Shown piece by piece: positions 16,488 to 23,857 of a stretch of 64,000 nucleotides of DNA. Source of the stretch: Tianweitania sediminis (lineage in GTDB: Bacteria; Pseudomonadota; Alphaproteobacteria; Rhizobiales; Rhizobiaceae); NCBI RefSeq assembly GCF_017813335.1, contig NZ_JAGIYY010000004.1, positions 1 through 64,000 on the forward strand, read 5' to 3'. The translations under genes were made by a program, and so were the position numbers. Each line of letters begins with the position of its first letter. The stretch's first letter is position 1. Below the pieces are notes generated by a model that was given only the letters and a program-made list of their open reading frames with translations, had not been told where the DNA came from and did no database searches.

Positions 16488-17620
16488 AACTCGTCGATCT
16501 TTTTTGCGGGTGTGGTGGGTTCTCGAGAGGTGCTCACCTCGCGGGGTTCGATGTGGCGGCCGCTTATGATATCGACCCGGTTCTCACATCATCCTACAGT
16601 CGAAATTTCCCGCAGACGAAGCTCGTTCTTCGTGACGTTTCCGAACTAACTGGGGCTGAAATCACAGCGGACGTGGGTGGGGAGGTCTTCGGGGTATTTG
16701 GTGGGCCTCCATGCCAAGGCTTCAGCGATATTGGGCGGCGAGACGTAAACGATCCTCGCAGGAAGCTGCTAAGTCACTTCTTCCGTCTTGTCGCCGAACT
16801 TAACCCGACTTTCTTCGTCATGGAGAATGTTCGAGGGCTGATGTATAAGGATTCGCGACCGGTTCTGGATCGTGCGTTAGAGTCTGTGCGGCAAGCGTAT
16901 GATCTGATCGGCCCTCATATATGGGATGCAGCTGACTTTGGCGCCGCCACCTCACGGCGTCGGATGTTTGTGGTTGGCATCCGTAAAGATGTCCGGGCTC
17001 GGTTCGACATCTCGATGATCGACAAACATCGATCAGCTCCAACAACGGTCTCGCAGGCGATCGCCGATCTCGTAGACGCGGAACAACTCGAACCTTGCGC
17101 CTCGCTTCCGGACTTTGACCGCTGGCGCGCCAGTGATCGGCACATTGTGTCAGCCTACGCGCTTACCCTCAGAAGTCCCGACCGCGTGTTTACAGGGAAC
17201 AAAGCGACCGAACATTCGGCGGCGGTGATTTCTCGGTTCGCTCGCATTGCTCCCGGTGCGATGGAGAAGATTGGCCGTCACCCTAGGCTTCATCCAGAAG
17301 GGCAGTGTCCAACGCTGCGGGCTGGCACTGGTTCGGATAAGGGCTCTTACCAATCAGTAAGGCCGATCCACTACGAGCTTGACCGAGTCATAACCGTCCG
17401 GGAAGGAGCGAGGCTGCAAGGGTTCCCAGACGCTCATATTTTCCATCCCAGCGTTTGGCACAGCTTCCGGATGATCGGAAACAGCGTGTCACCCGTCATA
17501 GCGCACGCGATTTTCAAGGCGCTAAAAGCCGCCGTCACGAAACCGGCTGCTAGTTCTTCTTCTTCAAGGAAGTACGGTCCGGGCTCAGAGCGCCAGCTGG
17601 AAAACCTGATGACTGCATGA
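16484..17620 (+). CDS. DNA (cytosine-5) methyltransferase, Dcm family
   Basis: A 378-aa C5-methyltransferase. Motif I DLFCGCGGFSRG is at residues 5-16, motif IV GGPPCQGFS at 73-81 with catalytic Cys77, motif VI ENV at 114-116, motif VIII near DFGAATSRRR, and C-terminal motifs IX (REGARLQGF) and X (IGNSVSP). It transfers a methyl group from S-adenosylmethionine to cytosine C5 in a specific site. The TTG start is forced: no ATG or GTG exists in frame before motif I. It overlaps vsr by four bases (ATGA). The target site cannot be read from the sequence. It heads a four-gene cassette at the prophage's left end. Confidence 0.95.
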   Translation: MKLVDLFCGCGGFSRGAHLAGFDVAAAYDIDPVLTSSYSRNFPQTKLVLRDVSELTGAEITADVGGEVFGVFGGPPCQGFSDIGRRDVNDPRRKLLSHFFRLVAELNPTFFVMENVRGLMYKDSRPVLDRALESVRQAYDLIGPHIWDAADFGAATSRRRMFVVGIRKDVRARFDISMIDKHRSAPTTVSQAIADLVDAEQLEPCASLPDFDRWRASDRHIVSAYALTLRSPDRVFTGNKATEHSAAVISRFARIAPGAMEKIGRHPRLHPEGQCPTLRAGTGSDKGSYQSVRPIHYELDRVITVREGARLQGFPDAHIFHPSVWHSFRMIGNSVSPVIAHAIFKALKAAVTKPAASSSSSRKYGPGSERQLENLMTA

Positions 17621-18045
17621 CCGATAGGATCTCAAAGGAGCGCCGCTCGTGGCTAATGGGAAGGGTCGGAAGCAGGAACACCAGCCCTGAGCTTCGCGTC
17701 CGATCAGTAGCTCACTCGCTAGGGCTGAGATTTCGCCTACACAAAAAGGATCTTCCAGGAAGACCTGACATTGTATTTCCTAAGCACAAGTTGGCGATAT
17801 TCGTTCACGGCTGCTTCTGGCATCGTCACTCGGGATGCAGGAAAGCTTCTAATCCTCGATCTTCGGTTGAATTTTGGCAAAGCAAGTTTGCAGCTAACGT
17901 TGCGCGAGACGCTCGAGCTGTGCAGGATCTGGAAGAGCTCGGATGGCGGGTTGCTGTGATCTGGGAGTGCGAGACCCGGACGAAGGAAGGGGTCACTAGT
18001 TTCCTCAGCGCCAACATCGATGATCGGCAGCGGGATCCGACGTAA
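17617..18045 (+). CDS. vsr: Vsr-type very short patch repair endonuclease
   Basis: A 142-aa member of the Vsr family. It has LPGRPDIVFPKHKLAIFVHG and CFWHRHSGC, with Asp51, His64 and His69 in the positions of the E. coli Vsr catalytic residues, and Cys residues for the structural zinc. Vsr nicks beside T:G mismatches made when 5-methylcytosine deaminates. In R-M systems with GHKL ATPases, Vsr-like enzymes have been proposed as the restricting nuclease. The start overlaps the dcm stop, so the two are translated together. Length is normal for the family. Confidence 0.93.
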   Translation: MTDRISKERRSWLMGRVGSRNTSPELRVRSVAHSLGLRFRLHKKDLPGRPDIVFPKHKLAIFVHGCFWHRHSGCRKASNPRSSVEFWQSKFAANVARDARAVQDLEELGWRVAVIWECETRTKEGVTSFLSANIDDRQRDPT

Positions 18046-18059
18046 CAGTATGCGAGACG

Positions 18060-19412
18060 ATGTTCATGGTTGATGAGAACGCTTCGAAAACCGAAATCGA
18101 CGCGGAGCCGACGAAGGCGTTCTTCATCGACATGCTCACCAGAGATATCCCGCTTGATCAGGCCATTCTTGATCTTGTCGACAACTCCGTCGACGGAGCC
18201 AAAGCTCTAAAGGCCAAAGGCCGGCCAGATTTCAACGGTCTTTGGGTGCAAATCTCATTCGACGCGGAGCAGTTCAAGATTGTCGATAATTGCGGCGGTT
18301 TTGATCGTGACGCCGCTCGCTCTTACGCCTTTCGCTTTGGTCGTCCCGGCGGAGCCAAGCGAACGCCTCACTCCATTGGTCAATTCGGGGTGGGAATGAA
18401 GCGCGCTCTCTTCAAATTTGGAACGCACTTCAAGGTGCATTCAGCCACTTCGAACGACAGCTGGAGTGTTGAGGTGCCTGTCAGCACCTGGGAGCAAGAG
18501 AAAGGGTGGGCATTTCAACTGCGTGACCTTCAACCAGGGTCGCTGGTTTCTACGGACCAGCCGGGTACTGAGATCACGGTTTCGGAGTTGAGAGAGGAAG
18601 TCTCAGCCAAGTTCGCTCTCAAGAACTTCGAGACGTCAATTTTCAACTTCATCAAATCGAAGCATCGACAGTTCATATCAGAGGGTCTCGCGATCTCGGT
18701 GAATGGACGACACATCGATGCCACGAACCTTCTTCTTCTAGTGTCTGATGGCCTGAGGCCGGGCATCGAGAACATTAGGTTCAGCCGCCCCGGTAGAGCC
18801 GACGTCACAGTTCGAATCATAGTGGCGATCGGTCAATCGTCGCCCAAACAAGCTGGCTGGTACGTCGTCTGCAACGGCCGGGTGGTACTTGAGGCTGACC
18901 GAAGCCCGGTGACGGGGTGGGGCGTGATAGAAGACGCCGCCAATCGGATCATTATACCAAGCTACCACAACCAGTTCGCCCGGTTCCGCGGGCTAGTATT
19001 TTTTGACTCGGAGGACTCTTCCAGAGTTCCTTGGAACACCACGAAAACGGGGGTTGATGAGGACAGTTCGGTGTGGGTGGCGGCCATGAAGCGAATGATG
19101 GAGATGATGAGGCCGGCGATCGACTTTCTAAATGAGCTTGATGCTGACATAGATGAATTTTCGCGAGAAGAGAGCCCATTGAGCAATTTCGTCGCGAAAG
19201 CTGAGCTCGTGTCGGCAGAGACGCTGACCGTCAAATCCGCTTTCGTGGCCCCAAAACGAGGAGACATCGTTAAGGGGCCCAAGCTGGTCAAGATACAGTA
19301 CTCGCGTCCGCTTGATGACGTAGTGATCCTGCAAGAAGCTCTCGACTTGTCCTCGGCCAAGGCAGTGGGAGAGGCTACCTTCGACGCCGCACTGAAGCGA
19401 CAGAAACGCTGA
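18060..19412 (+). CDS. GHKL (MutL/MORC/Hsp90-like) ATPase of an R-M-linked cassette
   Basis: A 450-aa protein with the Bergerat ATP-binding fold: N-box LDLVDNSVDGA at residues 38-48, G1 DNCGG at 76-80, and G2 GQFGVGMKRAL at 107-117. The C-terminal part (after about 230) is unlike the DNA-repair MutL proteins and ends in a short mixed domain. ATPases of this type associated with Vsr and methylases were described as MutL/MORC homologues in predicted restriction-modification systems. It starts 14 bases after vsr and overlaps the next gene by one base. The role is inferred: ATP-driven control of a nuclease, or target sensing. Confidence 0.88.
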   Translation: MFMVDENASKTEIDAEPTKAFFIDMLTRDIPLDQAILDLVDNSVDGAKALKAKGRPDFNGLWVQISFDAEQFKIVDNCGGFDRDAARSYAFRFGRPGGAKRTPHSIGQFGVGMKRALFKFGTHFKVHSATSNDSWSVEVPVSTWEQEKGWAFQLRDLQPGSLVSTDQPGTEITVSELREEVSAKFALKNFETSIFNFIKSKHRQFISEGLAISVNGRHIDATNLLLLVSDGLRPGIENIRFSRPGRADVTVRIIVAIGQSSPKQAGWYVVCNGRVVLEADRSPVTGWGVIEDAANRIIIPSYHNQFARFRGLVFFDSEDSSRVPWNTTKTGVDEDSSVWVAAMKRMMEMMRPAIDFLNELDADIDEFSREESPLSNFVAKAELVSAETLTVKSAFVAPKRGDIVKGPKLVKIQYSRPLDDVVILQEALDLSSAKAVGEATFDAALKRQKR

Positions 19413-20392
19413 TGGTCGAGAGTTTTCGGAAGATCGATTATTCCATCAGGCCCGCGAAATACGCAGAACGTCTGATGCTTTGCGACGTATTCCGCCGCTT
19501 GTCAGCTTTCGAGCCGGTCGAAAGTTACAAGTACGTTGGTTTCGGCTCGGTGTGGTTCTCTGATTTCGTCCTGTTTCACCGCGCCTTAGGTATACGGGAT
19601 ATGCTCTCGATTGAACAATCTGAAGCCGCGCGCGAAAGGATCAATGCCAACAAGCCGTTCTCCATAGACCTCAAGTTCGGGAAATCGACAGCGCTACTTC
19701 CAGACCTCGACTACTCGAAGCGCCAGTTCATCTGGTTAGATTACGATGACCCGCTCGGTCCGGAAATGCTTGAGGATGCTGCAGCCGTGGCAGCGAGAGC
19801 TAGATCAGGATCTGTGCTGGTGATTTCTGTGCAGTGCGTTCGCGCTCCCGAAATTGCGATCGCCGACCGAGAAATGAAGATTGATCCAAATACACAGACA
19901 GCAGAACAGCGGTTCATCACGAAATTCGGAAGCCGTCGAGTGCCGGACACTCTTTCGCGAGAAGACCTATCTGGATGGACCTATGGCGAGTTGAGCCGAA
20001 ATATGCTGCTCGCGGAAATCGATGAAGCGATCTCCACACGCAAGTTGGCGGACCCTAGCCAGGCGGTATTCGCAAAAGAGATATGTTCTTTTGAGTACGA
20101 AGATGGAGCAAAGATGACGTCCTTGGTTGTCATCTTCTACAATGAGGAGGAACGGCAGAAGCTTGAAAGTTGTGCCTTCGAGCAAATGGATTTTATTCCG
20201 GCGGGAGAGCAGGATAAGCCGGTCTATATTCCGACACCAAAACTGACACTGCGTGAGATCCGGAACCTGGAGGGGCAATTGCCGCTCCCGCCAGGAAGCG
20301 TCTTGAATATCGGACATATTCCCGCATCGGAGGCGAAGAGCTTTGCGGGTATGTACCGCTACTTCCCAAACTTTGCGGTTGTTCAGAACTGA
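19412..20392 (+). CDS. Rossmann/methyltransferase-like partner protein
   Basis: A 326-aa protein whose ATG overlaps the ATPase stop (ATGA). The N-terminal half looks like a SAM-dependent methyltransferase fold: YVGFGSVWFSDFVLFHRALG as motif I, LSIEQSE as the acidic strand-2 end, and FIWLDYDDPLG in the motif IV place. This is close to proteins labelled O-methyltransferase or three-Cys-motif partner that travel with ATPases in defence loci. Its substrate is unknown, and it may be a non-enzymatic subunit. The C-terminal 100 residues have no recognised domain. Confidence 0.65.
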   Translation: MVESFRKIDYSIRPAKYAERLMLCDVFRRLSAFEPVESYKYVGFGSVWFSDFVLFHRALGIRDMLSIEQSEAARERINANKPFSIDLKFGKSTALLPDLDYSKRQFIWLDYDDPLGPEMLEDAAAVAARARSGSVLVISVQCVRAPEIAIADREMKIDPNTQTAEQRFITKFGSRRVPDTLSREDLSGWTYGELSRNMLLAEIDEAISTRKLADPSQAVFAKEICSFEYEDGAKMTSLVVIFYNEEERQKLESCAFEQMDFIPAGEQDKPVYIPTPKLTLREIRNLEGQLPLPPGSVLNIGHIPASEAKSFAGMYRYFPNFAVVQN

Positions 20393-20596
20393 AGCAGCAA
20401 ATGGATGAAGGGTTAACGTCGTCCTTCGGCTCTGCTGCTTTCAGCTTGGGAAGCTAGGCGTTTTGGCGACACATCAACGGCTTGCCTGTAAAACAGCCTG
20501 AAAACGCTCATAAGCGCAACAATGGCTTAGCTCGAGGTTGTAAAACTCGAAACGAGCCAGATTGACGGCCGCAGGCCGCGGCTCCATCTTCTTCGC

Positions 20597-20869
20597 ATGG
20601 TGATTTCCAGCATCGCAACAACACCACAGACCAAGCTCCCGAAGCTGATCGTTGTGATGGCGTTCGACCCCGACGACGAAGGGGAACTGCAGACCGCGTT
20701 CGGGCCGGCCGAGCAACAAAGCGAGGAGAGGGCGGTGCGCACCGCTAGGACGCTTGCGACTAAGCACGCCGGCGTCATTGCCTGGTCGCGTACAGCGGAC
20801 ATTCCCAATGGGGAATACGGCGAGCCGGTGGTGCTGTTCCAGCATGGCAGCGTGCCTGACCTGGAATGA
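20597..20869 (+). CDS. Hypothetical phage protein (90 aa)
   Basis: The core MAFDPDDEGELQTAFGPAEQQSEERAVRTARTLATKHAGVIAWSR resembles, from memory, a small protein often seen in rhizobial prophages. ATG 20597 is used; ATG 20657 is an alternative that would start at MAFDPDD. Its stop overlaps the next gene start (ATGA), so both are in one transcript. Function unknown. Confidence 0.55.
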   Translation: MVISSIATTPQTKLPKLIVVMAFDPDDEGELQTAFGPAEQQSEERAVRTARTLATKHAGVIAWSRTADIPNGEYGEPVVLFQHGSVPDLE

Positions 20870-21120
20870 TCAAAGATCCTGCGGAAAAGATCCAAGCCTT
20901 CATAGAAAGCGGCGTCGAGCCGGAGGTGCCGCTTAAACGCCTGGTGCTGAAGCTCAGCGGACGCGTGGCCGATCCCCATGTCGCAGCAGAACTCAACGAC
21001 GAGATGAACCGCCGATTGGAAGATCTTCTTTTGGATCGGGCTCTTCAGCAGGTCAGCAAGGAAGGGCGAGAGGAAGCCTTGCGATCGCTGCTCCGCTTGG
21101 TGACGGCCGGGAGACACTAA
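20866..21120 (+). CDS. Hypothetical 84-aa helical protein
   Basis: It is translationally coupled to the 90-aa gene by an ATGA overlap. The highly charged helices (MIKDPAEKIQAFIESGVEPE...) show no known motif. It is followed by a 199-base region with promoter and LexA-box signals. Confidence 0.5.
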   Translation: MIKDPAEKIQAFIESGVEPEVPLKRLVLKLSGRVADPHVAAELNDEMNRRLEDLLLDRALQQVSKEGREEALRSLLRLVTAGRH

Positions 21121-21208
21121 TGGGCGGATTGGAGTCCCGGAGGGACTGCCGAAACCCACCGCTACCGCGCCTTCTGCCTCCCGATGGGACAAAGATGCCC
21201 TCCTGATT

Positions 21209-21218
21209 TTGCTATACT
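21209..21218 (+). promoter_or_regulatory. Extended -10 promoter element
   Basis: TTGCTATACT: a TGn-type extended -10 with TATACT at 21,213-21,218, upstream of the 76-aa gene and before the LexA box. Confidence 0.35.
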
Positions 21219-21248
21219 TTCCGTTGTGCATGTCCCACGTGGCAGCAG

Positions 21249-21280
21249 TTGACAGGCACGGAACGTTCTAGGAACATTAT
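21249..21280 (+). promoter_or_regulatory. TTGACA promoter overlapping a LexA box (GAAC-N7-GAAC)
   Basis: A consensus -35 TTGACA (21,249-21,254) is followed by GAACGTTCTAGGAAC at 21,261-21,275. This exactly fits the GAAC-N7-GAAC SOS box recognised by LexA of Rhizobiales and Rhodobacterales. The -10 would be near CATTAT (21,275-21,280). The following small gene is therefore predicted to be switched on by DNA damage. Confidence 0.65.
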
Positions 21281-21319
21281 CCTCACGTGCGGCGGATCAC
21301 TCAAGCACAGGAGGCCGCG

Positions 21320-21550
21320 ATGGCAAGACGCAGGACGATCACAGAACTCACCGAAATCGAGGTGGCTGCTTTCATGCGGCATTGCGTGGCTACGCAAGAG
21401 GCCGTTCAGCCGCTCCAATCGAAGCTTCGAGTGGATAGCGATCTTTATCGTGCCCTGGATGATTTTCACGACGCGCTAAACACTGTCGCCTTGCGCGTGT
21501 CAGGCCGGGACACTGTTCCTTGGGATAGCAAGCACGGCTGGACGCCGTAA
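21320..21550 (+). CDS. LexA-controlled hypothetical 76-aa protein
   Basis: ATG 21320 is chosen because CACAGGAGG lies directly upstream; a longer frame from 21,287 has no such signal. The product (MARRRTITELTEIEVAAFMRHCVATQEAVQPLQ...) is helical with no known domain. Its promoter region carries an SOS box, so it may be expressed on prophage induction or as a damage-inducible function. It is the last rightward gene before the leftward lysis block and faces a terminator. Confidence 0.6.
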   Translation: MARRRTITELTEIEVAAFMRHCVATQEAVQPLQSKLRVDSDLYRALDDFHDALNTVALRVSGRDTVPWDSKHGWTP

Positions 21551-21564
21551 GCCAAGCCGACCAA

Positions 21565-21595
21565 AGCCGCCGTCAGCCGACGGTCAGCGGCGGCT
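21565..21595. terminator. Terminator between convergent genes at the late-operon end
   Basis: AGCCGCCG pairs perfectly with CGGCGGCT. On the minus strand it is followed by TTTGG. It lies at the very end of the leftward late region. Confidence 0.55.
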
Positions 21596-21905
21596 ACTTC
21601 CGCATCAGCAGGTCAATGCGGCCATGAATCCGATCCAAGTCATGCTCGATCCGATCGAGTTGTGCTTTGAGGGCAACAAGGATCGCCACTTCCTCATCCT
21701 GTAGATGCACCTTGGCTGAAACGAGCAGCGGGTGATCAGGCAGATCACGAACATCGTGGGCAACAGGCGGAGGCGGCGGCGATGCTCGAAATAGGACCTT
21801 CCCGAGAAAGATCAGGAGAGGGCTGACAATGGCCGTGCCGACGACGGTCACAATGGCAGTAACTGCACCCGAGCGGTCGAGAAGGTCGATCATCCATTGA
21901 GGCAT
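21594..21905 (-). CDS. Small membrane-anchored phage protein (103 aa)
   Basis: One N-terminal membrane segment (AVTAIVTVVGTAIVSPLLIFLGKVLF), then a proline run and a charged coiled-coil tail (LDRIEHDLDRIHGRIDLLMRK). It overlaps the upstream membrane gene by 16 bases and is the last gene of the lysis cassette. It may assist lysis or superinfection exclusion. Confidence 0.55.
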   Translation of the reverse strand: MPQWMIDLLDRSGAVTAIVTVVGTAIVSPLLIFLGKVLFRASPPPPPVAHDVRDLPDHPLLVSAKVHLQDEEVAILVALKAQLDRIEHDLDRIHGRIDLLMRK

Positions 21906-22381
21906 GCCGATCCTCGCTTGCGCTGAATGTCGATCGTGGAGCGAATGACACCCATGGCCTCAAGGATCGTCCAGAACAGGTAGCCGACGGCAATAACGGA
22001 CAGCCCGATGCTCCAGAAAAAGTAGCAGTGCAGGCCTTGATACGCGAAGGCGCACAGACCGGCGCACCGACGGAGGCCGGGGGAGCGTCCCCAGCGACCG
22101 TTGATCACCGTGCCGGAAATCCTTCCGCCGCCAATCAGGATCGCCAGCATGCCCCATGCCACCGGCATATTTGCGAACGGGAAGGAAGAATAATAGGTCG
22201 CCGCCATTCCACCTAGAAACAGGATCGCCAAGCCCCGGAGCACGATCTGGAGGCCGAGAACAATCTCGACCAATCGCCAGCCGTCGCCATAGAGGTACTC
22301 CATAAAAAGGCCCTGCACGGAAGCCCTGATCGAATGATGCCGGATCTTCTGCGGCGTTGGCGGCGCGATCGTCCCGGGCAT
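21890..22381 (-). CDS. Multi-pass membrane protein of the lysis cassette
   Basis: A 163-aa protein; ATG 22381 overlaps the stop of the Rz1-like gene (ATGA). Three to four hydrophobic segments are visible (IVLGLQIVLRGLAILFLGGM, PVAWGMLAILIGGG, FFWSIGLSVIAVGYLFW). It may be a second holin or antiholin, or an immunity-type membrane protein. No family is recognised with certainty. Confidence 0.55.
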   Translation of the reverse strand: MPGTIAPPTPQKIRHHSIRASVQGLFMEYLYGDGWRLVEIVLGLQIVLRGLAILFLGGMAATYYSSFPFANMPVAWGMLAILIGGGRISGTVINGRWGRSPGLRRCAGLCAFAYQGLHCYFFWSIGLSVIAVGYLFWTILEAMGVIRSTIDIQRKRGSACLNG

Positions 22382-22629
22382 CAGTCTCCCTTCGCTCCGC
22401 AATATGCATCCCGCGCCGCATTGTTTGCGCGCGTTTCGATCTGCGTCTCTTCCGTATCCCGGCTCGAATAGGTCACGGGTTGCCAGGCGCTGCACACATC
22501 GCGCGCCACGGCTGCCTCAGTCGCGGCGGTAGGGGTCGGCTGGATCGGCAGCAGTCCGGCCGTCGCGCACCCGCTCGCGAGCATCGACGGCAGCGCGAAC
22601 GCGGCGGCCATGCAGGATCTCGACTTCAT
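22381..22629 (-). CDS. Outer-membrane spanin (Rz1-like lipoprotein)
   Basis: An 82-aa lipoprotein, start ATG 22629 (MKSRSCMAAAFALPSMLASGC). A lipobox LASGC gives cleavage before Cys, followed by a Pro/Thr-rich stretch. The gene begins inside the coding sequence of the preceding inner-membrane protein in another frame, the hallmark of Rz/Rz1 pairs. It would link the outer membrane to the i-spanin in the last lysis step. Confidence 0.7.
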   Translation of the reverse strand: MKSRSCMAAAFALPSMLASGCATAGLLPIQPTPTAATEAAVARDVCSAWQPVTYSSRDTEETQIETRANNAARDAYCGAKGD

Positions 22630-22723
22630 TGGCCACCGCCTTTTCGATGTCGTCGCGCTCCGCTCGCCGCGCAACAAGCACGGCGAGCTGGAGCAGGAGG
22701 TTGAGGAGCGACAGCCAGGCCAT
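22517..22723 (-). CDS. Inner-membrane spanin (Rz-like)
   Basis: A 68-aa protein. ATG 22723 overlaps the holin stop. The N-terminal transmembrane segment (MAWLSLLNLLLQLAVLVA) is followed by a charged coiled coil (RRAERDDIEKAVANEVEIL). Its 3' part overlaps the Rz1-like gene by 113 bases in a different frame. It is short for an Rz, but order and topology fit. Confidence 0.65.
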   Translation of the reverse strand: MAWLSLLNLLLQLAVLVARRAERDDIEKAVANEVEILHGRRVRAAVDARERVRDGRTAADPADPYRRD

Positions 22724-22896
22724 CAGGCCGAAGGCTGGTTGGCGGGAAAGAAGTAGACGCAAAGCGCCGTGATCAGCGCGATCACGGATCCTTGGATTTC
22801 CGGCGTGGCGAGTTCGTTCGGCAGAACGCCGAACGCGACAGCCGCACCGAAGGCCGCGCCAACGATGCTGCCGATCAGCTTCGAGTAGTTACCCAT
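22723..22896 (-). CDS. Holin (57 aa)
   Basis: ATG 22896 has an excellent AAGGAGAA Shine-Dalgarno. The product starts MGNYSKLIGSIVGAAFGAAV and has two hydrophobic segments (IGSIVGAAFGAAVAFGVL and GSVIALITALCVYFF) divided by a short polar turn. It sits between endolysin and spanins and would form the membrane lesion that triggers lysis. Confidence 0.75.
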   Translation of the reverse strand: MGNYSKLIGSIVGAAFGAAVAFGVLPNELATPEIQGSVIALITALCVYFFPANQPSA

Positions 22897-22945
22897 GATT
22901 GTTCTCCTTAGAAGATTGCCCGGAGACCGCCGGGCGCGGATCTCG

Positions 22946-23668
22946 TCACGCCTCGTTGGTCGAGATCACTTTGCCGCCAGCGTTGACCGTCACCCGCTCA
23001 CCCGAGGTCGAGAACGACTTCGGCCAGCGCGCGCCGAGCAGGCGGTTCTTGGCGATACGGGCGACGGTGACGGCGTCGGACTGATTGCCGCCGAGAACGT
23101 GATAAGCGTGGGCATCTTCGCCGGCGTAGAACCCGACATGACCTTGCCAGCCATTCTTGGAGCCGCGCCAGAAAACGAGGATAGCGCCGCGCTGCGGATC
23201 AACGGCGCGACCGAACTTCAGCCATTCGCGGGCGCCGAGGCGGTTGAAGCTTTGAGGATCGAGCGGCGCGCCGATCTTCATGCAGTGCGCCACGAACAGA
23301 CCGCACCAGGCAACATCGTCGCCCGTGTACCCTTGGTCGAGGTTTTCGGCCCAATCCATGATGATGCGGTTGTTGCCCTTGCCAGCGACTTCCTTGGTGC
23401 CCTTCAGGCGCTCGGCTTCAGCAAGCCACGGCAGACCGCCAATCGCTGCGGGCTTTGGCTTCGGCCGCGCTTCCGCTTCCGGATCGAACAGGCGCGTCAA
23501 GGTAATCGGGCCAATGAACGCACGCGGGTTCAGCCCATGGGCGCGCTTGAAATCGGACACGGCTGTTTCGCTCAACGGACCCGTGGCGCCGTCGATCTTG
23601 CCGGCGTACCAGCCAAGTTCTTGCAGGCGCGCTTGAACAGCCTCGAAGGCTTCATCCTTCAGGGACAT
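22946..23668 (-). CDS. Endolysin: peptidoglycan-binding domain + CHAP/NlpC-like peptidase
   Basis: A 240-aa protein; ATG 23668 (MSLKDEAF) is preferred because GGAG precedes it at a suitable distance, with an in-frame ATG 12 bases earlier. Residues about 5-65 form a PG_binding_1 domain (VQARLQELGWYAGKIDGATGP). Residues 95-220 form a TIGR02594/CHAP-type cysteine peptidase with the active Cys in VAWCGLFVAHC and His in QGHVGFY. It cuts cell-wall peptides during lysis. It is the first gene of the leftward lysis cassette and lacks a signal peptide, so it needs the holin. Confidence 0.85.
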   Translation of the reverse strand: MSLKDEAFEAVQARLQELGWYAGKIDGATGPLSETAVSDFKRAHGLNPRAFIGPITLTRLFDPEAEARPKPKPAAIGGLPWLAEAERLKGTKEVAGKGNNRIIMDWAENLDQGYTGDDVAWCGLFVAHCMKIGAPLDPQSFNRLGAREWLKFGRAVDPQRGAILVFWRGSKNGWQGHVGFYAGEDAHAYHVLGGNQSDAVTVARIAKNRLLGARWPKSFSTSGERVTVNAGGKVISTNEA

Positions 23669-23857
23669 CACGTTCTCCATATTGTCACGATTGTGTTTGC
23701 GCGCGATCAGCGCTTACGTTCAGGCGGTTAGGCGAAGCGGATGCCCCCAACGCTCGACCGAAGGCGCGGCGGCCTTGACCGACCAGGTTCAGTGTTGGCG
23801 GTTTTGTTGCTTCGAAGGATCGACAGCCGTTAAATCGTCTGCCACAAGCCACTCAGG

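Noticed and set aside
18060-19412. Housekeeping MutL or HtpG
   Set aside because: The length and C-terminal part do not fit MutL or Hsp90, and the gene is fused by overlap into the Dcm/Vsr cassette.
22895-23731. Long rightward frame opposite the endolysin (278 aa)
   Set aside because: It is exactly antisense to the well-supported PG-binding/CHAP endolysin and has shadow-like, Arg/Ala-rich composition.
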